A stretch of DNA of 64,000 nt from VYFG01 sp965204165. GTDB lineage: Bacteria; Pseudomonadota; Gammaproteobacteria; Arenicellales; Poriferihabitantaceae. The position numbers were made by a program, and so were the translations under genes. The stretch covers positions 3,782,001-3,846,000 of the forward strand of contig OZ241969.1 in the NCBI GenBank assembly GCA_965204165.1, read 5' to 3'. The notes under the pieces are model-generated. The model searched no databases. It was not told where the DNA came from and saw only the letters and a program-made list of their open reading frames with translations. Below, piece by piece: positions 55,470 through 63,772 of the stretch (positions are counted from its first letter, which is position 1; every line of letters begins with the position of its first letter).

Positions 55470-55954
55470 CAACGTTCAGCCGGGCGTTCCTGCGCTTCGG
55501 GAAGTGGGATTCGGGCCTGAAAGAAATACTCGAGGCGGTGGACAGGGCGGGCAACCCCCATGAACATCCCTATGGCCATAAGGGGATGGACTGGTGCGTG
55601 AAAGAGGCCCGGGCCCTTGCCGGGGAGCCGGATCTCCTGCCGGGGAACCATGAGCGGGTCCGGGAATTCCTCGATGACTACGACAGGGCCTGGCCGGAGG
55701 CGCAGAAGCGCTACGATGACATGGCCGGGCAGTGGGGCCTGTTACGGGATAATGCGCGGAAGGAGGGACGGAAAGTGTTCGACATGGACGGCTGCGGGCC
55801 GCTGGTCGACCGGATGAGGGACCTGGCGGACGAGCGGCACCTGACGGAGGAGCAGAAGGGGGAGATCGCAAAGGCTGTCAGGAAATGGGATGACCACCAG
55901 AAGGAACTCGCCCGCAGCAAGTCGAAGTCGAGGGGCGGAGGATTCGGCATGTAG
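55470..55954 (+). pseudogene. Detached C-terminal part of the MobF relaxase
   Basis: Codons after the right target copy continue the relaxase frame (ATFSRAFLRFGKWDSGLKEIL...) for about 160 residues, ending KSKSRGGGFGM. Joined to 49670-53840 this gives exactly 1552 codons with no shift. The open frame reaching back to 55436 uses IS sequence and is not a real start. The segment is cut off from expression unless a promoter in the IS drives it. Confidence 0.85.
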
Positions 55955-56451
55955 TCCTGAAAGGGATTCCTGTGGAGAGGATCATCCGGGTGTTCTGCAA
56001 TCTCTGAAGGATCGTGTATCCGGTAACCGGTCGTAACCGGCCGCGAGTCCGGATTGCAGGGGGAACCAATCCTGCACGGCCACGCATTTTCTCAGTCATT
56101 ACACCAGCATCGCCGTTTTGGTGAAGAAACCAACGCCTCCAGACTTCTGATTGGAGTGCATCTGACAGCCACGTTACGATAGGCTGATGGACGAAAACAC
56201 CGCAAAACTGGTCCTGGAAAACCTGGTAGTCATCCAGGACAGTATTGCACGGATACAAGACTAACGCCGGAAATTCGATTTGGCGCTGACACGCCTTGAG
56301 CAATCGAACGATCAGGTCAGTCAGTTATTGGCGGTCCTAGGGAGTGAACTGCTTGAATAGACAACCGGATTCCTACTGCAGAGCGCGCCTAAGCGTATTT
56401 TGGGCACTTGTATTCATTACGCTTAATCAATTCTTATAAGTTAGGTGGCAG
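55955..56451. other. Gap with a small decayed gene
   Basis: 497 bp. From the ATG at 56187 a frame reads MDENTAKLVLENLVVIQDSIARI, meets TAA at 56262, and then continues, shifted, as RLEQSNDQVSQLLAVLGSELLE to 56360: a broken short coiled-coil protein. Nothing else recognised; the rest is AT-rich. Confidence 0.45.
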
Positions 56452-57279
56452 TTAGGCCTTCTCATTCCAGAGTTTCTTGGAGGAAATTCCCATTACTGTT
56501 TCCACAGCGTTTGCTGCGCGCATCACCGCGTAAAGGTTAAGGTGCTCGAACGCCCCTTGGTAGTTCGCGAGATAGCTCTCACTCCTCGGTCTGAGCCCGT
56601 TGCGATTGGCAACAAGATAGGCCGTTATTTCTGCCTCAACTTCTCTCAAGTCATGAGTGACCGTGCGCCTGTCTGGTATGCGTCGCCCACGGTCGGGACC
56701 CAAGTGACCAAGATAAAGGTGCGCCAGTTCGTGGGCAACGGTCACAAACTGCGTTGGAGTGGGGTGATTTCCGTTGTATGAAAGTCGATACAGGTTTTTA
56801 CCTTGATGAGAGGTCGACTCTGCTAACAACTCGATTCCGCCAGCTAGGGCATCGCCGGTATCAAGCACGGAGCATTCGATCTTGTCCCTTTCGATTGAAT
56901 TTACCAAGTTGCAAAAGCGTTCTTCCGTCAGGCATCCCAGTGTCGGAAATGAAAAAGCGTCGAGCGGAACTTCACGCCCTTCCGTATCCAGAAAGTCGAA
57001 CACAAAATCGACCGGCCCCATCACTCGCAAAATCAGAAGTGGACGAGCGCCAAACTTCGGCACACGGCCGAAACGGGAATGCCAATCCCATGCCGTAGCT
57101 GCATGGGTCAATCCAGGCTTCTGGATGTGGAGCAACATGGCATTGAACGGCGCAAATTCCCGCAGCCGGATTGTGAAATCGAGCAGTTCATGGACCGTCT
57201 TACTGGTGTTGTAGAGCCTGGTCGCCGCAATAAGCTGATCAATCAGCGCCCGTTCCGAATCATCTACTGAAATTGCCAT
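56452..57279 (-). CDS. ImmA/IrrE-family metallopeptidase with ArdC-like N-terminus
   Basis: 275 residues. Zinc motif His183-Glu-Leu-Ala-His187 in VTVAHELAHLYLGH and a likely third ligand Glu215 in REVEAEITAYLVANR are complete. The N-terminal part (FNAMLLHIQKPGLTHAATAWDWHSRFGR) resembles the antirestriction ArdC-like module common on mobile elements. ImmA cleaves phage-type repressors; related peptidases act in stress or defence control. No XRE-family repressor is adjacent. It stands alone between relaxase and restriction genes. Confidence 0.82.
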   Translation of the reverse strand: MAISVDDSERALIDQLIAATRLYNTSKTVHELLDFTIRLREFAPFNAMLLHIQKPGLTHAATAWDWHSRFGRVPKFGARPLLILRVMGPVDFVFDFLDTEGREVPLDAFSFPTLGCLTEERFCNLVNSIERDKIECSVLDTGDALAGGIELLAESTSHQGKNLYRLSYNGNHPTPTQFVTVAHELAHLYLGHLGPDRGRRIPDRRTVTHDLREVEAEITAYLVANRNGLRPRSESYLANYQGAFEHLNLYAVMRAANAVETVMGISSKKLWNEKA

Positions 57280-57285
57280 AATGGC

Positions 57286-57530
57286 ATTACCTTAAGGACA
57301 TTGGGTTCCGGATACCAGCGCAGTAAGACCCTGAGTCTGCAATGGTTAGAGGTGGGTGAGGATGTTCTTGAGTTTGTCGAAAGCAAGGCCGGTCCCCTAG
57401 ATAGTGCGTCCTCAATGAAAAAGCCGTCATTGAACGTCAGCCCCAGTCAGACGGCCCATGGGTCATTCCAGCGCTCGTCCGGAAAGAGAAGTAGCACCGG
57501 TTCTCTCCTGAATCCTTCTGGGGGATGACA
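57286..57530 (+). pseudogene. Integrase fragment related to the integrase at 24.9-26.1 kb
   Basis: Residues SLQWLEVGEDVLEFVESKAGP match SEVGEDVLELADSKTGP of the second integrase; near 57403 the frame shifts and continues LNEKAVIERQPQSDGPWVIPALVRKEK, matching KAVIERHPGKDSPWLFPSPLDRKK. Only this middle part is left, then a stop. It marks another old island boundary. The rest of 57280-57560 holds nothing. Confidence 0.75.
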
Positions 57531-57560
57531 AGAAATTGATCGAGTATCGCCACCCTTCTT

Positions 57561-58190
57561 CTATTCTATTTCGAGTTCGCCCAACTCAAAATAGCGAGCA
57601 ATTAATTTGATGATGTATATACGAGCCATTCTTAATGTCATATCACCCTGAATTAAATTACTTCTTTGGGAGCGCCATGTAATATTTGCTGGTATATGCC
57701 TAGGATGAATTGTTGGATCAATATGTCCAATATGGAAGTTTGATTTACCATGCTTTGGATTTTCAGCTTCATTTACGAGGCGTCTATAATCCATTCTCTC
57801 AAGCAACAGGTCATCCCTATAACTTGCACTTATTATCTCTTGCCCAATATAACAACGTTCGAGCAATTCCCGAACTGAGGTATCAATTTTCGGTGGATTG
57901 TCAAACGCAAGCATCATACCGATAAGCCGTAATAAGATTATTTTGCAATCCGCCTCTGTACCATACTGGGGATTACCGGGAGCCAGCCGCCACCGAGATT
58001 GCCTGTTGGTTTGGTGAATCCCAGTTTGACGCCTTGCGGAGCGAAGTGCGCGTGTCTCAATACTCTGCACTAGTTTATTCGGTACTCCGGCATCTCGGAG
58101 CGCCTTTTTCACGGTCCGCAGATCATTTTTGATGGTGGCTAAATCTTCCGGAACTTCTGCTCGCCCGAAGGATTGTCCCCAGTCAGCCAC
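57561..58190 (-). CDS. Putative HNH-like restriction endonuclease
   Basis: 209 residues. The C-terminal half has HIGHIDPTIHPRHI, NITWRSQRSNLIQGD and MTLRMARIYII, the pattern of His-Asn endonucleases attached to restriction systems in which the GH(I/L)(D/N)P and W...R.N..QGD elements recur. The N-terminal 60 residues are helical. It follows the methylase gene on the same strand with a 45-bp gap, so it is likely the cleaving subunit or a helper of that system. Identity is by pattern only. Confidence 0.55.
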   Translation of the reverse strand: MADWGQSFGRAEVPEDLATIKNDLRTVKKALRDAGVPNKLVQSIETRALRSARRQTGIHQTNRQSRWRLAPGNPQYGTEADCKIILLRLIGMMLAFDNPPKIDTSVRELLERCYIGQEIISASYRDDLLLERMDYRRLVNEAENPKHGKSNFHIGHIDPTIHPRHIPANITWRSQRSNLIQGDMTLRMARIYIIKLIARYFELGELEIE

Positions 58191-58235
58191 ATTACCCTCC
58201 CACCTTGACGTTTTCCGGTGAGGTTTATCAACACC

Positions 58236-60740
58236 TTACCTGCCAATGGTCAGAAATCCAAATCCCTTATCTGACCGCACGTCAGTCGGCGCTACATCCA
58301 AAACGATCCTGTGTGCCAATTCGCGAGCTTTTATTCGTCCCTCCACTACTCTGCCCACATTGCGCACAATATTGGCAACTTCGGTAGAATCCTTCGGAAC
58401 TGGTAATATCAATTCGTGAATACGCTGGCCTAAAGTATCAATAATATCCTGTGTAAATCGTTTGGCATAAATTTGTTCTTTCACTATTGGACTGGACAAC
58501 ATAGCCAACAATAGATACGGGTGAACTATTTCATGATTGGTTGAACGGATCTTGTAGATGTGGCTCTGATAAACAATATTAGTATCTAATCGTGTAATCA
58601 GGGCGCACGTTCCTACGAGATATGTACCATCCCTTACCATCAAAATATCATTTTCTCTGACATCCTGCCGCTTACTGTACACCTCGTACAATTCCTTACT
58701 AAGTCCATGCTTAGGATCAAGTTTGATTTCCCAGTTGGCAATATCGGAAGTTCGAATAAAGGGTATATCTCCAGTTCCGTATGCTAATTTCCCCACTTCG
58801 TGCCCCGTCGAAACCTCTAGTAGTTCTTCCGTAACCAATTCGCCAAAGTTCACGAGTTTGTGGGTCTTCTTTAAATAATTTAATCTGTTGGCAATGTCTG
58901 GGTTGTAGTACTTAGGTAAAAAGATGTCGTCCTTCATTTCAGAATTCGAAACGATGAAACCCAACCTGTCATACTCAAGCGTACCTGTCTCTCGGTACTC
59001 CTCGTATCGCTTTTGAATTTTTGGAATATCGTCTCGGGGAATTTCCAGTCCTCGAGAATCATGGCCACACCATTGGGCGACTGCCATAAAAATCCCTTCG
59101 TCCATACATTTGTTACTGGATTTCTTCTCAATTAGTACCGCACAGGTTTTTGCATGTGTGTACGGTTGAAATAGCTCCTCCGGCATTGATATCACCGCCT
59201 TGATCTGGGCGACACTCTTGATATATTGCACGATGTAACGGTGGTTGGGGTTACAGAACATACTCTCAGGTAAGATAATTCCCAACTTTCCTCCTGGTTT
59301 CAGGAATTCAAGACAACGTTCAATAAACAAGATTTGCGGGGACTGTGCGTCCTGCAATTTCGCTGTCTTCGAATATGTATCGGTAGTACGTGTTTTTTTC
59401 CATTTATGACCCAGCTCATACGAGGACAATAAAGACGTCTCATCGATCCTCAATTTTTTACCGAAAGGAGGGTTCGTGATTACTACATCAAACTGGCCTA
59501 GCCCTACCATTTCCTGAGTGCCAAAAGCCCATTTCATTGGGGTTTCAAGGCTGTTCTCACAAAAGACGCCTCCTCTACCGTCCCCAAGTATCGCCATATA
59601 TGCTTTAGCTACCTTACTCAGAAAGCCGTCTTTGTCTAATCCTCTAAAATTTTGTATTGCCGCCCTCTGTTTTTCCGAATATATCTCTTGACTTGGCCAT
59701 CTCAATTCATTGCCCGAATCTTCAATTTTCCTCCAAACAAAGCGTAAGGCGTCAACTAGAAATCCTCCGCTTCCGCATGCCGGATCAATTATCTTCTCCT
59801 CCGCGCCAGGATGCGCCATTCCGACAATCAACCGAACTACATTTCTCGGTGTGAAGAATTGGCCTTGCCCACCTTTCAGTGATGGTCCAATAAATGTTTC
59901 AAATGCTTCTGCAATAGCATCTCGTTGGCTTTCCATGAGGCAATATATCTGCAACGCCCCAACGCAATGAACTAAAGTAGTATCGTCAAGCAGTATCTTT
60001 TCATTGGGATCAATTACATCGCTGTATTGTGACTGTACCCTGACAAATAGTTGTTCAATTCGTTTACGTACACTCTTGAAATCTTCTCCTACTCCAGCTC
60101 GGAATTTCACAGTGTCTTCGTTCTTTGTAAATCTTTCATCATAAATCTTGCAAAATATCAAATTGATTATTTGTTGTGCGAATACCTCGTCCCGAGTAAT
60201 TCCAACCGCGTTGGCTGCAAGATAATTTCGCACGGAACGAAACACATTTTTTAGATTGTGTGCAACCTTTAGATCTTGACGCTTGTAAAGGCCGATGTCT
60301 TCGAGTCGTTCACCATATTTAGGAATATTGGGTAGCTCCTCAAAAATAACTTTACCCTTTGTCTCGGTTTTTTTAAGAAACAAACGTTCTTGACCATTGA
60401 ACCAAACTCCAATGTTTGCACGTGAAAAACGCAGGTAGTCTTCAAGTTGCGATTGACCGTCTTTTCTGTTGGGTTTTTTACATTCGATAATAATATGCTC
60501 GTTGTGTTCTTCTTTCCGATCTGTGCCGAAAACGGCGATATCAACTGGATATTCCTTACGCGTGTCTGATGGGCGAACTCGTACACGCCATTGTGGATGC
60601 GTCTGAATATGATTCTTTGGGTAGCCATAATCTTCAACAAGAATTTTTGAAAAAACTTGGACGGCGTGAATCTCTTCCTGTGTCGCACGCACAAGTTCCC
60701 CGCTTATAAAATCTGTGAGAAAAGAAGTTTCCATAGTCAT
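58236..60740 (-). CDS. Fused restriction-modification protein: HSDR_N-like nuclease, N6-adenine methylase and specificity region
   Basis: 834 residues. N-terminal PD-(D/E)xK-type domain: Asp67 in YPVDIAVFG and Glu86-Cys-Lys88 in IIIECKKPN. The methylase part has GQGQFFTPR near 292-299, DPACGSGGF at 319-327 and the catalytic NPPF at 423-426. After about 640 a HsdS-like recognition region follows (FGELVTEELLEVSTGHEVG, IPFIRTSDIANW). All type I-like functions except the translocase are in one chain, as in type IIG-like enzymes. Probable AT-poor promoter 60741-60800. The nearby HNH-like protein may add a second nuclease. Confidence 0.85.
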   Translation of the reverse strand: MTMETSFLTDFISGELVRATQEEIHAVQVFSKILVEDYGYPKNHIQTHPQWRVRVRPSDTRKEYPVDIAVFGTDRKEEHNEHIIIECKKPNRKDGQSQLEDYLRFSRANIGVWFNGQERLFLKKTETKGKVIFEELPNIPKYGERLEDIGLYKRQDLKVAHNLKNVFRSVRNYLAANAVGITRDEVFAQQIINLIFCKIYDERFTKNEDTVKFRAGVGEDFKSVRKRIEQLFVRVQSQYSDVIDPNEKILLDDTTLVHCVGALQIYCLMESQRDAIAEAFETFIGPSLKGGQGQFFTPRNVVRLIVGMAHPGAEEKIIDPACGSGGFLVDALRFVWRKIEDSGNELRWPSQEIYSEKQRAAIQNFRGLDKDGFLSKVAKAYMAILGDGRGGVFCENSLETPMKWAFGTQEMVGLGQFDVVITNPPFGKKLRIDETSLLSSYELGHKWKKTRTTDTYSKTAKLQDAQSPQILFIERCLEFLKPGGKLGIILPESMFCNPNHRYIVQYIKSVAQIKAVISMPEELFQPYTHAKTCAVLIEKKSSNKCMDEGIFMAVAQWCGHDSRGLEIPRDDIPKIQKRYEEYRETGTLEYDRLGFIVSNSEMKDDIFLPKYYNPDIANRLNYLKKTHKLVNFGELVTEELLEVSTGHEVGKLAYGTGDIPFIRTSDIANWEIKLDPKHGLSKELYEVYSKRQDVRENDILMVRDGTYLVGTCALITRLDTNIVYQSHIYKIRSTNHEIVHPYLLLAMLSSPIVKEQIYAKRFTQDIIDTLGQRIHELILPVPKDSTEVANIVRNVGRVVEGRIKARELAHRIVLDVAPTDVRSDKGFGFLTIGR

Positions 60741-61125
60741 AGTTATTAGCCCAAATGAGTCAAATTGAGCGTTAATCTATTGAATTGTTTTGATGCAAAT
60801 CAGTCCGATTTCTTCAAGGTAACTACTCGTTTCGTGCATCTTAGTTATGTATCATGTTTCTGAGTCGTAGATTATTTCGACCTCACTCGGTAGCAAGGAA
60901 GTATCTGCGTCATTAGATATCCCGGATTGATTATTCTGATGCGTTCTTCCTAGTGTCCTTGGCATGATTCCAACAGTTTTCCACCTCTACTTCAAACTAT
61001 GACTCTTCGAAACAGATACATATCGAAGTTCCACAACTTGTTCTTGCACGATATGAGTAGGCAGGGGAAAACACCTCGGATCTGTTGGTAGTGGACGAGA
61101 ATCGTTCTAGTTCCTGCACCAGGAC
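60741..61125. other. Gap before the restriction genes
   Basis: 385 AT-rich bases with no supportable gene. The promoter of the minus-strand restriction gene should lie near 60745-60800. Confidence 0.35.
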
Positions 61126-61443
61126 TCATTCCTTCCTTGTCTTGAAATATCCGTAGTCGATTAACCGCTTTTTACATCGCTGCAGTTCTTCCTGTGTGAA
61201 CAAGCTATGCCATTCCTCGTTATCATGAATAACCGCTTCGACACTCAAGTCCAATCGGCCTAGTTCCCAAAGTCTTGTATAACCGTAAGAGGGATTTGAG
61301 GTATTGATAAGCTGCCGAGCTGTCTCAAGGGGGCCTTTACTGTTCAGCATTTGAATAAAGAGTGACGGTGTGTAACCAAGTTCCTTAGCCTTTCGATAGA
61401 TGTCGAACATGGCTTCGCCAAATCGGCGTTCAGTATCAGTCAT
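61126..61443 (-). CDS. Unknown small protein often seen near restriction genes
   Basis: 105 residues, MTDTERRFGEAMFDIYRKAKELGYTP, then FIQMLNSKGPLETARQLI and YTRLWELGRLDLSVEAVI. This sequence style is that of a widespread conserved hypothetical found with restriction or defence genes; the role is unknown. Predicted helical, no catalytic motif. Separate from the methylase gene by 385 bp. Confidence 0.7.
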   Translation of the reverse strand: MTDTERRFGEAMFDIYRKAKELGYTPSLFIQMLNSKGPLETARQLINTSNPSYGYTRLWELGRLDLSVEAVIHDNEEWHSLFTQEELQRCKKRLIDYGYFKTRKE

Positions 61444-61876
61444 GGAATGTATCTTGAACTATGGTGTCTCGCAGCCGGTAGAATGAATAACCATCATATG
61501 GGTGTTCCAATAAATTGTCGGTGATTCCTCACTGAAAATTCTCATTTCAGTCAGGTTTCCTCCCACCGGGCATATCAACATGATGGCCGTTGAGTTGAAG
61601 AAATAATTTCAAAATTCCAAATTGAGGCTGCTGAAGCAGGTGGGATGGTACGTGACAGACCGCGAGAATTCCAGTCAACATGCGCAAAAACGCCTCCTAC
61701 AAGCACCATCGCTAGCGCTTCGAGAAGATCGGCACACTCAGTTCCGGATCGGCGAGTGGCGCAAGCCAAAGCTCGGGGGCCATCCCGGATTCCTGCCCTA
61801 TCGCGGAACGGGACAACTCCCGCCTCGCCCTCTCGGTCCTGTCGAACTCCTGGTTGCTACGCAACCGCAGAATCCA
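61444..61876. other. Gap at the right edge of the island
   Basis: 433 bp across which GC rises to the right. Frames at 61622-61870 are short and mixed, looking like decayed coding sequence, but no family is recognised. Confidence 0.3.
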
Positions 61877-62249
61877 TCAGAACAGCCGGTTCAGGCCGAC
61901 CCGGACCGAGGTCACCGTGCGGTCGTACAGCGGGACATTGGAATCGGTCCGCGACCAGTCGAACATCAGGACCGGCTGATACCCGTTCCAGGAGACCTCG
62001 CGGTGCGACAGCGTCAGGCCGGCGCTCCGCGTCCGGTCCTCTCGCCGGGTAAGGAACACCGCGTCGGCTTCGTCGAACCGCGCCGCGCTCATTCCAAGGC
62101 GGACCGACCTGCTCCAGTCCTCCCCGGCATCCGCCGCGTATTCCAAGCTCAGCCTCCCCGAGCGCCAGTTCAGGCTGCTTAGCCTGGCAGTCTCGCGCGT
62201 GAGCGTCCCGGAGAGTGACAGCCAGCCCGGCCCGATCCGCCGTCCGCCG
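61877..62249 (-). pseudogene. C-terminal fragment of an outer-membrane barrel protein (DUF560/SLAM-like)
   Basis: About 123 residues of alternating strands ending in a terminal Phe (SVRVGLNRLF), the outer-membrane insertion signal. RSAGLTLSHREVSWNGYQPVLMFDWSRTDSNVPLYDRT is the usual end of DUF560 (surface lipoprotein assembly modulator) barrels. No start codon or N-terminal TPR part is present; the reading ends at the 3' end of the LysR gene. It is a remnant, or was joined to the LysR gene by a rearrangement. Confidence 0.6.
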
Positions 62250-62250
62250 C

Positions 62251-63246
62251 TCAGGCGCCGCGCGCGGTTACGTCCGCCAGGGCCGCCAGGGCCCCAAGGC
62301 ATCGCCGGGCGGCCGGCCGCCGGCTGCCGCGCTCGGTGAGCCGGGCGAAGCAGTGCCGGTCCAGTTCGACGAAGCCGCCGGTAACCGTGACCAGCCTCCC
62401 CTCCTCGAGTTGACGGTCCACGAAGTGGCGCCAGCCGAGCGCGAGGCCCCGTCCCGCGACGGCCTCCTCGACCAGGTAGACGTAGTCCTCGATGCCGTCG
62501 TACCGGGGCGGCGGTACCGGATACCCGGCGGACTCGAACCAGTCGTGCCAGGTCGCCCAGTACGTCGCGGGCCGTGCGAGCCGGAGAAACGGCAGCGAAC
62601 CCCACTCCTTGACGGGCCGGGCCAGGACCCGCGCGTGTTCCGCCGCGAAGCCGGGCGAGCACACCGGCGCGACGGCTTCCCTGAACAGCACCGCCCGGTC
62701 CCCGGACGCGCTGCCGTCCGTATCGTAGTCGAGCGCAAGGTCGATCTCGCTGTCGTCCAGGCGGTCGAGCAGGTCGTAGTCGAGGGTCAGGATGCGCAGG
62801 CTGACGTCCTCTCCGAGGGCCCTGCGCAGGGTATCGAAGCGGGGCATCAGGAACTGGTGCGAGAGCGCGTGGCTGCTGGCGACGACCACCCGCCGGCCAT
62901 CCGCAAGGTTCGAGGCCGTGAGCGTGCCTGCCGCGATGCGACTCAGGCCGATGACGACGGCGCGGTGGAAGATCTCTCCCGCCGGCGTGAGGGTGATGGC
63001 GCGGTGGCCGCGTTCGAACAGCCGGACCCCCATTTTCCGTTCCAGGTCGGCGATGGCGCGGCTGACGGACGGCTGCGTGGTGTGAAGCTCCGCGGCGGCG
63101 GCGCTGAAGCTCAGTTGCCGCGCGGCGCTCTCGAAAATGCGCAGGGTACGCATCTGAGGCATTGGGGGGAACGGGCCCTGCATCATCCGCATGTCGGAAT
63201 CGATTGCAATTTCGTTTTCGGGGGAATCCGGCATTTCAGATTTCAC
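62251..63246 (-). CDS. LysR-family transcription regulator
   Basis: 331 residues; the true start may be an internal ATG such as MRMMQGPFPPMPQMRTLRIFE or MPQMRTLRIFE. The HTH is textbook: FESAARQLSFSAAAAELHTTQPSVSRAIADLERKMGVRLFERG, near residues 38-82. The effector domain is of the GcvA/AmpR type. The target is not clear: upstream divergent genes are absent in the window, and the next gene upstream on the same strand is the RiPP precursor. Confidence 0.9.
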   Translation of the reverse strand: MKSEMPDSPENEIAIDSDMRMMQGPFPPMPQMRTLRIFESAARQLSFSAAAAELHTTQPSVSRAIADLERKMGVRLFERGHRAITLTPAGEIFHRAVVIGLSRIAAGTLTASNLADGRRVVVASSHALSHQFLMPRFDTLRRALGEDVSLRILTLDYDLLDRLDDSEIDLALDYDTDGSASGDRAVLFREAVAPVCSPGFAAEHARVLARPVKEWGSLPFLRLARPATYWATWHDWFESAGYPVPPPRYDGIEDYVYLVEEAVAGRGLALGWRHFVDRQLEEGRLVTVTGGFVELDRHCFARLTERGSRRPAARRCLGALAALADVTARGA

Positions 63247-63416
63247 CGCTCACCCGCCCATTCTCCCAATGCCGGACCCGCCGCCGCCGATGCCGGCCCG
63301 GCTTCCGGCCGCGGGAGCAAGAGACCCCGCGCCGCCCGCCCGCGAATTCGGCCGGACGGCCAGAGCCGGCACGCCTTGCTCCGAACCCCGTCCCGGGCTG
63401 CGGGCGACTGCTGCCG

Positions 63417-63668
63417 TTACCAGCAGCAGCAAAGGCCGGCCGAGACCGCCTCGAGCTGCTCTTCCGTGATGTGCGGGTCCGGCGGCAGGGCGAGGTGCAC
63501 CGTCTGCATGTCGCTCTCATGGACCACGATGTTCATCGAATCGGGAATCGTGATTCCCAGTTCGTCGCTGATGGTCGTCTTCGGATCCGCAAGCAGCTGC
63601 TGCCTGAAATCCGCGTCCAGGGTGGATTTCCCGACAATGTGCCCGAGCATTTCATCACCGCTTTTCAT
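63417..63668 (-). CDS. NHLP-type RiPP precursor with a five-residue Cys-rich core
   Basis: 83 residues. The leader is the nitrile-hydratase-like (NHLP) type: DADFRQQLLADPKTTISDELG, a middle IVVHESDMQTVHLALPP and the end EEQLEAVSAG (to Gly78), the place where a C39-type peptidase cuts. What remains is Leu79-Cys-Cys-Cys-Trp83, an unusually short core. Start alternatives are ATG at 63668 or 63650 (MLGHIVG). No YcaO, lanthionine synthase, peptidase or transporter is seen in the window, so it is an orphan here. A true RiPP product is therefore an inference from the leader. Confidence 0.7.
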   Translation of the reverse strand: MKSGDEMLGHIVGKSTLDADFRQQLLADPKTTISDELGITIPDSMNIVVHESDMQTVHLALPPDPHITEEQLEAVSAGLCCCW

Positions 63669-63772
63669 TGCAGTACCCTGTGTGTCTGTTGGTTACCGGC
63701 GGACCGTTCCGGGGTCTGTTCCCGATCCGGCAACCGGCACGGGCAATGCCGCGCCGGAATCTGCCGCCCCAA
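63669..63772. promoter_or_regulatory. Short region before the RiPP precursor
   Basis: 104 bp between the stop of the barrel gene and the precursor start. An ACAGGGT sequence about 8 bases before the 63668 ATG may serve as a weak ribosome site. No hairpin or box found. Confidence 0.3.

Larger units (their letters stand above)
23650..61876. other. Accessory, defence-rich genomic island
   Basis: Between the aminotransferase operon and the barrel/LysR genes, gene style changes: integrases, transposases and their remnants, a relaxase, toxin, HEPN-motif and restriction genes, long gene-poor gaps, and lower, uneven GC (notably 28.3-49 kb and 56-61.5 kb). I see no single pair of flanking direct repeats, so it is probably a composite built by several insertions rather than one element. 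The limits are approximate. Confidence 0.7.

Noticed and set aside
23780..61876. A single integrative conjugative element spanning the whole island
   Set aside because: No coupling protein, type IV secretion genes or matching second attachment site is visible, and several unrelated remnants point to repeated insertions.
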